A stretch of 20,848 nucleotides of DNA from a virus, in IMG/VR virus record IMGVR_UViG_3300021962_000787, positions 1 to 20,848 of that record; one strand, 5' to 3'. Under the pieces are notes generated by a model, which was not told the origin of the DNA, ran no database searches, and saw nothing but the letters and a program-made list of their open reading frames with translations. Below, piece after piece: positions 15,240 through 20,848 of this stretch. The position numbers and the translations under genes are program-made. The stretch's first letter is position 1, and every line of letters begins with the position of its first letter.

Positions 15240-15247
15240 TATAAATA
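15240..15247 (-). promoter_or_regulatory. TATTTATA box upstream of the LamG-like gene
   Basis: The coding strand reads TTCTATTTATAAAAAAC, 16 nt before the ATG at 15223 and directly after the T-tract of a terminator. This terminator-promoter pairing matches the one ahead of the gp26-like gene. Confidence 0.6.
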
Positions 15248-15271
15248 GAAAAAGAGGGCCGAAACCCTCTT
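15248..15271 (-). terminator. Intrinsic terminator after the 95-residue gene
   Basis: The coding strand reads AAGAGGG-TTTCGG-CCCTCTTTTTC: a perfect 7-bp stem, 6-base loop and five T. It lies 26 bases after the stop at 15298 and before the promoter candidate of the next gene. Confidence 0.82.
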
Positions 15272-15297
15272 AATCATCCCCCTGGAGTGCGTAAAGC

Positions 15298-15585
15298 TTA
15301 TTCTGCAGCTGGTTCTTCAGCTGGAGCTTCTGGTTGTGGTGCAGGAACGAACTCTCCTGATTGAAGGTCTACAGTTCCGTCACCGTACTTTTCAGAAAGC
15401 TCTTTACCGAAAGCGTTTTCTTCTTCACGAAGCTCGGTTAAGAACTTCTCAGCATTAGTACGTCTACGCTCGATGTTCATTTTGATTAATTCGATCTCGC
15501 CGAATTCTGCAACGATTGCGCGATTCTTGTCTTGAAGTTCAGCAATCTGCTGAAGCTCTTCTTGAGTTAATTTCTGGTTTTCCAT
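15298..15585 (-). CDS. Small charged helical protein of unknown role
   Basis: A 95-residue acidic protein. Residues 1-70 look like one or two long helices with heptad spacing ('ELQQIAELQDKNRAIVAEFG', 'MNIERRRTNAEKFLTELREE'), so a coiled coil is likely. Residues 71-80 ('DGTVDLQSGEFVPA') form a short beta-like segment, and the end is an Ala/Pro/Glu tail. There is no membrane segment or signal peptide. Its own TATTTATA box upstream and terminator downstream make it a single-gene late unit between fibre genes and the LamG-like gene, so a virion part or an assembly helper is likely. I do not recognise a characterised family. Confidence 0.72.
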   Translation of the reverse strand: MENQKLTQEELQQIAELQDKNRAIVAEFGEIELIKMNIERRRTNAEKFLTELREEENAFGKELSEKYGDGTVDLQSGEFVPAPQPEAPAEEPAAE

Positions 15586-15616
15586 GTAACAAATTTAATT
15601 TAACCGGTTAGTTATA

Positions 15617-15624
15617 TATAAATA
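15617..15624 (-). promoter_or_regulatory. TATTTATA box upstream of the 95-residue gene
   Basis: The coding strand reads TCATATATTTATATATAACTAACC, about 31-33 nt before the ATG at 15585, in the 70-base gap after the fibre genes. It is nearly the same 17-base core as at the gp26-like gene. Confidence 0.6.
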
Positions 15625-15655
15625 TATGAATAAAATCTTTCTTAGGCAACTTTAA

Positions 15656-18631
15656 TTATCCTGCGAGCATTACACTGAATTTATTCCCGGACGTTGTGGT
15701 AAATTCTGCTCTCTGTTCTTCTTGTAATACTACAATAGATGCAAGATTACCCAGCGCCTCGCCATCTTGTGTTACTGGGATAGCATCTCCTTTAGCATTA
15801 AGTAGACTGTTAACTTCTGATTCTGTATAGTATCTATCGTCGTGAGTGTGGGAAGACGGGCTAAAAGTAGTTGGCTTACCTGATACGTTGCTCCAAGCAA
15901 CTGAACCAGCGCTGTCTGCATACCCTGCGGATATTTTTTGCCATCCTCCTAATACCCTGTTTTCTTCAAAGCGAACAGAAATATAAGGACTAGCAGTGTT
16001 CCTAGGGATAGCTAACTGCATTCCATATGTATTGTAGTCGTACTCATTTCCTAATCCTACTGTAAGTGCATAGAATTGGTTAGGGCTAGTGTCAGTACCC
16101 GGGCCGTTGGTGTTTCCTTGAACGAATCTCCACCCAAAGCCAGTGCTTAGAGTTCCGCCAGCAGCATCAAAGGATGTTCTAGTACTGTGGTTATCCCCGA
16201 AGTTATTCCACCATCTACTAGCATCAGTGATTGATCCAATACCGTGAGTATGTGAAGATGCTGCTTTAGTACCTAATAGAGTATCTACTTCCGATTCTGT
16301 ATAGTAACGGTCATCGTGAGTGTGAGAAACTGCTGCTGCATAACTCCCAATATTTGAGCTATCTAGAATCTTTCTCCATCCGTACTGTGTTCCGTTAGTC
16401 ATTCTACTTACATAGAAATCATCTCCGTGGAAGTTATGAGCAAGTTTAAAATCGTAGTTATTATCACTTGTCCATGAAGCGCCGGCAATTGTTATCCAGT
16501 TCCACCATTCTGTATATGGTGCTCCACCTGGGTTATACCCGTAGAAGAATCCTCCCTCTTGAGCTCGAGAAACCATACTGCTATCGTTTCTGGTAGATTT
16601 TCTAGAGTTTGCACCGTAAACAATTCTCGATGAATCTATACCGTCTATAAGTTCTGAATCTGCTGCTTTTGCAGTTGATCCTAGTTTACCGGCTAATAAA
16701 GTATCTACCTCCGATTCTGTATAGTAACGGTCATCGTGAGTGTGAGAAGGTAAGGCTGTTAAAGCATAGTTTCCAACATTAGAGCTATCTAAAATAGTTT
16801 TCCATTCAGTCCAGCTATCTGATACTGCTGCATCATTATCTGCGCTTCTTACTCTTAAGGAAGTACCTCCGTAGTTTGAACCATGGCCCATATAGAGCTG
16901 AAAGTCACCTCCTGCATCGCTTCCTCCGCGTGCTCCTACATGAAGCACTGCGCCGTAGTTTGGCCAGCCGTTAGCGGCTTGTACAAATGAGGTTTGAATT
17001 CCAGTAGTATAATCTCCTGCTCTAGTGTCTGCACTCCATACATAGTTTCCTTGTGTAAGAACTATATTGTGAGTATGTGAGGATGCTGCTTTGGTACCTA
17101 ATAAAGTATCTACTTCTGATTCAGTATAATAACGGTCATCGTGAGTGTGATTACCAGCAGCTGCATCAGTAGCTCCAGTACCTAAAGGTCTCCAGGTATT
17201 AGTGTCGGTGTCTGTGGAAGTAATAGTTATAGTACCAGCGTTCTTAGTAACTGTGGTAGCTCCAGCTCCTCTAATTACTATATCTCCAGATGATACATCA
17301 TCCGCTACACCTACTCTAGTTACAGTATTAACATACGAAGTGATATATCCTGAGTCATTGGTAAATGAAGATACGTTTGTAGGTCTGTCTGTTATATCAG
17401 TCCATACGTGAGTATGTGAAGGTAGAGATGTTAAAGCATATGAGCTAACATTACGGGAGGTTACTGTTACAGCAGCAGGGCGCTCTTGTTCAACAGTATC
17501 AAAAGAGGTTACCGGTGTGATTGACCATCCTGTTGCCCAATCGGAATCAATAGAATTATACCCAGATTGGAATTCAGTTACATATACTTGAGGGTAAGAC
17601 CAAGAAGAATTTGTCTCTCCGATCCATATACAATCCCCAGTACTGTCGTATCCAAATCTTACTGTTAACTGTACTCCAGCATCACTTATCTGGTGTGCAA
17701 ATAAATTATACCAGTTTCCTCCTGCGTAGTTATAACCTCCTAGTTCAATGGTGTAAGAATTACCGGTATTGTACTGGTAGATCTTTACAGTCATTCTCAT
17801 CATTGTAGATGAGTTGTTTTTACGTGTAGGTAGCTTAATTTTAAATGCTCCTGTTACTGTAGAAGTACTTGTTGTATAAACAGCACCTTCAGGAGCATAC
17901 ACTCTAGCACCTTCAAAACCAACTGTAGTGCCTCGGAAGAACGGGTATCCTCCGTTACGGTATATGGTAGTATTCCACCCGTCATTAGATGCATTAAGTG
18001 TTCTATAATCACCAGCGTTTTGAATCCACGATCCTACTTCAAATCCTGCATTAACATATACGCTTTTACTTCCGTATGAACGAATCCATGAAGAATCAAT
18101 CATGTACCAGCCACCGCCATGGGTCTCAAAGTATAATCCGTCGTTACCGGAAACTCTTACCCAACCTCCGTTTGCATAGATATCTCCTTTTACGTGAAGC
18201 TTGTAGTCAGGGTCAGCAGCACTAAAGTTACCAATTCCTAATTTATTTCCTTGTATAGCTAAACCGTCGGTTGGTCTGGCGATATCAGCAGGTTCTCCGT
18301 CATATCCTGTAGCTAAGAAAATCATACCGTCAGCACTCTTAGCCCAAATTCTTAACTCTGCATCAGCATCATCGTGTTGGCGAATACCTGTTCTCCAAGT
18401 TGAAACACTACCAAACACAATAGACCCCTCGTAGTTTCCAGCATGAAGGTTAAGTTTTCCTGTTAATGTTCCTCCTGCTAGTGGAAGGTAGTCGTGAGTA
18501 TGAGAAGCTGCAGCGAAGGCGGTAGCTTGGTTCCCGTCTAGAGTATCTGCATCTAGGCCAGAGCTAGCTCCATCATTAGCCGATGTCCAGATCTGTCCTC
18601 CTGATATGTAGACTGTATCTTTAAGTTTCAT
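15656..18631 (-). CDS. Tail fibre protein with HxH repeats and knob-like modules
   Basis: A 991-residue receptor-binding or fibre-shaft protein. Eight His-x-His motifs are present, four of them in the fuller repeat 'SHTHDDRYYTESEVDTLL'. In T4 gp37, HxH motifs bind iron along a trimeric shaft, so the same build is likely. 'YLPLAGGTLTGKLNL' near residue 50 is a tail-fibre strand repeat. Three modules between the repeats end in a knob signature: 'SWTEWKTILDSS', 'YGWRKILDSS' and 'LGGWQKIS', like pyocin-knob domains. Residues about 160-400 form a different beta-rich region. The C-terminus ('IPVTQDGEALGNLASIVVL') shows no obvious chaperone/autocleavage domain. The ATG at 18631 overlaps the stop of the preceding fibre gene by one base (TAATG), so the two are co-translated. 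DNA repeats inside match those in the neighbouring gene. Confidence 0.85.
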   Translation of the reverse strand: MKLKDTVYISGGQIWTSANDGASSGLDADTLDGNQATAFAAASHTHDYLPLAGGTLTGKLNLHAGNYEGSIVFGSVSTWRTGIRQHDDADAELRIWAKSADGMIFLATGYDGEPADIARPTDGLAIQGNKLGIGNFSAADPDYKLHVKGDIYANGGWVRVSGNDGLYFETHGGGWYMIDSSWIRSYGSKSVYVNAGFEVGSWIQNAGDYRTLNASNDGWNTTIYRNGGYPFFRGTTVGFEGARVYAPEGAVYTTSTSTVTGAFKIKLPTRKNNSSTMMRMTVKIYQYNTGNSYTIELGGYNYAGGNWYNLFAHQISDAGVQLTVRFGYDSTGDCIWIGETNSSWSYPQVYVTEFQSGYNSIDSDWATGWSITPVTSFDTVEQERPAAVTVTSRNVSSYALTSLPSHTHVWTDITDRPTNVSSFTNDSGYITSYVNTVTRVGVADDVSSGDIVIRGAGATTVTKNAGTITITSTDTDTNTWRPLGTGATDAAAGNHTHDDRYYTESEVDTLLGTKAASSHTHNIVLTQGNYVWSADTRAGDYTTGIQTSFVQAANGWPNYGAVLHVGARGGSDAGGDFQLYMGHGSNYGGTSLRVRSADNDAAVSDSWTEWKTILDSSNVGNYALTALPSHTHDDRYYTESEVDTLLAGKLGSTAKAADSELIDGIDSSRIVYGANSRKSTRNDSSMVSRAQEGGFFYGYNPGGAPYTEWWNWITIAGASWTSDNNYDFKLAHNFHGDDFYVSRMTNGTQYGWRKILDSSNIGSYAAAVSHTHDDRYYTESEVDTLLGTKAASSHTHGIGSITDASRWWNNFGDNHSTRTSFDAAGGTLSTGFGWRFVQGNTNGPGTDTSPNQFYALTVGLGNEYDYNTYGMQLAIPRNTASPYISVRFEENRVLGGWQKISAGYADSAGSVAWSNVSGKPTTFSPSSHTHDDRYYTESEVNSLLNAKGDAIPVTQDGEALGNLASIVVLQEEQRAEFTTTSGNKFSVMLAG
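15816..17152 (-). repeat. DNA repeats coding 'HTHDDRYYTESEVD' in the downstream fibre gene
   Basis: Four copies lie near 15816-15850, 16291-16327, 16711-16747 and 17116-17150. The second and third are identical over 37 bases and differ at one base over about 47. A wider block at 16246-16291 also matches 17071-17116 with few changes. Identity at the DNA level beyond the protein need suggests recent duplication or homogenising recombination. Confidence 0.8.
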
Positions 18632-20848
18632 TATATTAACCTTCTAAATTTAAACACATACCTTGAACTTCCAGTATTGTCTGTATCCCCTGCCATCTCT
18701 AAATACATATTTCCATCATTTGCTCCTGGTGTACGTTTTGTACGTAGGTAAATTCTACCACTATTTGGAGCGTGACCAGCTCTGTGCAGCACTATTTCGT
18801 CTGTAACAGTTGAATTTGTTGCTGTTCCGAACCAGGACATTGTACCTGAGTAGTACTCTGTGTAATGTCCTCCTCCTACTGCGTAGTCATTTACATATAC
18901 CTGTACTATGTAGGTACCTGTTGATAAGGTATTACCTCTAATACTTGTAGCCTGCCAGTCTGTTCTTAACGTCATATCTACGTTGACTGTAACTAATCCC
19001 AATAGGTCTGCTGAATCTGTAGAATCTTTTCTGGCAAATCTAGTATCAGATTCAGTTTCTGTGTAGTAACGGTCATCGTGAGTGTGGTTACCAGCAGCTG
19101 CATCAGTAGCTCCAGTTCCTAGCGGTCTCCAAGTGTTAGTATCAGTAGAACTAACTACTCCGTTTGTATCAATACTTAAGTTTGTACCAATCTTAATACC
19201 TCCTAAAGTACTAGCTGATGCTATAGGTAGTGAGTAATTGTTTGCATTAGCAGCAATACCGTCTAACTTTGTACCATCAGTAGCTATATCTCTACCGTCT
19301 ACTGTACCTGCTAAAGTTATATTACCTCCTATGTAAAGGTTACTATTAACTGCCCATTGTCTGGATGTTTTTACAATATCGTTACTGTCTCCAGATGGCT
19401 CTTCTGCCTGGCCGGCGGCTGTTCCAAAAGTTAATGCTCTATTCTCTTCTTCCCAGAACTCAACCTCCATTGTAAAGGTATCTCTCCAGTCACCAGCCAT
19501 CTGAGCCCATACCTCGTATGAGTTTCTAAGCCCGGATGCTGATGTTCTAATGGATTTTACTGCTTTAAATATAGAAGCTGTATTATCAATAGAGTACCAG
19601 TATAGGTCGTGGTTTTCTTGAGTACTTCCTCCGTTTTCATATAGAACATGAATAACTTCTGTACCGATTGCTACATCGTCGTATCCATTTAACTTAGCTT
19701 TAATGAGAGCTTTATCGTAAGATCCTACTATCTCTACGCTAAATAAATGTACCCATTTTCCGTTGATACTTCCACCGTTTACTCCTACTGATCTAACCTT
19801 AAAGTACTTTCTCCATCCGTAAGCATAGTGGAATAATGTAGGGACTATAGTAGGAGCAGTTAAAGTACCGGTCATAGTACCTCCTGCTAATTTTAAGAAC
19901 CTACTATCAGATTCAGTCTCAGTAAAATAGCGATCATCGTGATCGTGAGAAGGTAAGGATGTTAGGTAGGTACCTGATGCTTGTTTACCGGCTAATAGAG
20001 TATCTACTTCTGTCTCGGTGTAGTAACGATCGTCATGGGTATGAGACGGTAAAGATGTTAGGGCGTAAGAGCCAATATTTCCCGATGTAAGTATAGTGCT
20101 AGGAGAGTATACGTTATCTATGTGTACAAATCCGTTAAACGAATCACCTCCTCCTCTTTCTTTAGTCCAGCCTACACCCTGTAGGTGTAGTCTACCTACA
20201 CGTCCTTTAAGCCTTATGGTAGTAAACCTGTCAACGCCTTCAACCTTGTACATATGGGATCCAGCGTGATCGAGGCTAACACTTTCATGTTGTACATCCT
20301 GGAAATCGTTTATACGTTTAATCCATAATGCTGTTCCGTTGGATTTGACTCCGTAGACGTCAAAATACCCTGTGTTCGACCATGCTAATGTAGAGATATG
20401 CATCATCTTCATACCGGACGGTACAGCAAAGTCAATACTATAACCACTAGCATCTGCAGTTCTACCGCTAACATCAGTATATATTCTACCAGAAGTACTT
20501 CTTAAAGTAGCATCCCAATAGTTATCATCTGAGGGGTTCCATCCTCCTACTCTATCGGAAAATCCGTTGCTTACATTAGTAGTACTATCCCAAGTATTAG
20601 TTAATTTACCATCTAAATAACTATTAACTTCAGTTTCGGTGTAGTATCGGTCATCGTGAGTGTGATTACCGGCTGCGGCATCAGTAGCACCGGTACCTAG
20701 CGGTCTCCAAGTGTTAGTATCCGTAGAGCTTAATACTCCTTCAGATATTGAGAGATTAGTTCCTACCTTAATACCGCCTAGCACACTAGCAGAAGCTACA
20801 GGTAGTGAGTAATTATTAGCACTTGCTGCTATACCGTCTAGCTTAGAC
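18631..20848 (-). CDS. Tail fibre protein, C-terminal part (gene runs off the right edge)
   Basis: At least 738 residues of a second fibre protein. An apparent GTG start at 20784 is internal: the frame stays open to the window end and encodes SKLDGIAASANNYSLPVASA, the same block that recurs within this protein as 'TKLDGIAANANNYSLPIASASTLGGIKIGTNLSI'. Four HxH repeats ('HTHDDRYYTET', once 'HDHDDRYFTET') divide it. 'LKLAGGTMTGTLTAP' is a fibre strand repeat as in T4 gp12/gp37-type proteins. Between repeats lie three unlike beta-rich domains: one ending 'RLHLQGVGWTKERGGG', one starting 'GWRKYFKVRSVG' and rich in Trp, and the C-terminal one ending 'SSRYVFKFRRLI'. It is the first of the two fibre genes and its stop overlaps the next ATG. 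Likely role: host-range fibre, shaft or joint partner of the downstream protein. Confidence 0.85.
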   Translation of the reverse strand, partial: SKLDGIAASANNYSLPVASASVLGGIKVGTNLSISEGVLSSTDTNTWRPLGTGATDAAAGNHTHDDRYYTETEVNSYLDGKLTNTWDSTTNVSNGFSDRVGGWNPSDDNYWDATLRSTSGRIYTDVSGRTADASGYSIDFAVPSGMKMMHISTLAWSNTGYFDVYGVKSNGTALWIKRINDFQDVQHESVSLDHAGSHMYKVEGVDRFTTIRLKGRVGRLHLQGVGWTKERGGGDSFNGFVHIDNVYSPSTILTSGNIGSYALTSLPSHTHDDRYYTETEVDTLLAGKQASGTYLTSLPSHDHDDRYFTETESDSRFLKLAGGTMTGTLTAPTIVPTLFHYAYGWRKYFKVRSVGVNGGSINGKWVHLFSVEIVGSYDKALIKAKLNGYDDVAIGTEVIHVLYENGGSTQENHDLYWYSIDNTASIFKAVKSIRTSASGLRNSYEVWAQMAGDWRDTFTMEVEFWEEENRALTFGTAAGQAEEPSGDSNDIVKTSRQWAVNSNLYIGGNITLAGTVDGRDIATDGTKLDGIAANANNYSLPIASASTLGGIKIGTNLSIDTNGVVSSTDTNTWRPLGTGATDAAAGNHTHDDRYYTETESDTRFARKDSTDSADLLGLVTVNVDMTLRTDWQATSIRGNTLSTGTYIVQVYVNDYAVGGGHYTEYYSGTMSWFGTATNSTVTDEIVLHRAGHAPNSGRIYLRTKRTPGANDGNMYLEMAGDTDNTGSSRYVFKFRRLI
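19049..20784 (-). repeat. DNA repeats in the upstream fibre gene
   Basis: 'HTHDDRYYTE' units lie near 19049-19087, 19905-19950, 20005-20045 and 20629-20665. A longer block coding 'GGIKxGTNLSI ... DTNTWRPLGTGATDAAAGN' is present at about 20665-20784 and 19087-19205, and its second half again in the next gene at 17150-17215. Modules have thus been copied within and between the two genes. Confidence 0.75.

Noticed and set aside
15586-15655. Terminator after the downstream fibre gene
   Set aside because: The 70-base gap has T-rich stretches but no GC-rich stem that I could pair; only the TATTTATA box is supported there.
15816-20665. Regularly recurring ~37-base repeats that might be read as CRISPR or a tandem-repeat array
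   Set aside because: They are in frame within fibre genes, encode 'HTHDDRYYTE', are spaced by hundreds of bases of coding sequence and vary at synonymous sites.
18631-20784. GTG at 20784 as a true start of the upstream fibre gene
   Set aside because: The frame stays open to the window end and codes a block repeated within the same protein, so the GTG is an internal Val codon.

Overview
The window is a stretch of a contractile-tailed (myovirus) phage genome of distant T4 type. All 17 genes I can support are read on the minus strand, so transcription runs from the right edge to the left edge. They are tightly packed: every non-coding gap is under 100 bases, several genes overlap by 1 or 4 bases (TAATG or ATGA junctions), and every convincing gene lies on this strand. 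No tRNA, insertion sequence, CRISPR array, integrase or attachment site is visible. Hardly any start codon has a Shine-Dalgarno sequence; A/T-rich leaders are used instead. With the ~40% GC look and protein style, this points to a Bacteroidota (flavobacteria-like) host. The host call is inference, not proof.

Layout in transcription order. (1) Right, 20848-15656: two tandem tail-fibre genes built from His-x-His 'HTHDDRYYTE' repeats and knob-like modules; the first is cut by the window edge. (2) 15585-14270: a small charged helical protein and a LamG/concanavalin-like virion protein. (3) 14215-11953: tail sheath (gp18-like) and tail tube (gp19-like). (4) 11858-10859: a gp26-like tail assembly chaperone and a short gp51-like frame that appear to be joined by a programmed +1/-2 ribosomal frameshift at a run of seven T. 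(5) 10824-3123: tape measure, a tube-cap/baseplate candidate, a LysM baseplate protein, a large hub protein with a C-terminal cell-wall-hydrolase-like domain, and an unrecognised protein, all in one overlapping operon. (6) 3082-1: replication and recombination genes, namely a family A DNA polymerase with a degenerate exonuclease domain, an unknown protein, a gp32-like single-stranded DNA binding protein and the start of a UvsX/RecA-like recombinase.

Regulation. Seven exact copies of TATTTATA (coding strand) occur, all between genes and just upstream of starts. Six precede virion genes at 16-33 nt and look like a phage late promoter element. Hairpin/T-tract terminators sit ahead of at least two of these, so several virion genes seem to be separate transcription units. 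The polymerase and gp32 genes lack this box and instead share a 13-base element, AAGTTCGTATATT, which in the gp32 leader is part of a perfect 8+3+8 palindrome. This suggests a distinct early/middle class of control.

Most noteworthy: the frameshifted T4-type tail chaperone, the TATTTATA promoter family, and the unusual polymerase (His at the steric-gate position, lost exonuclease residues).
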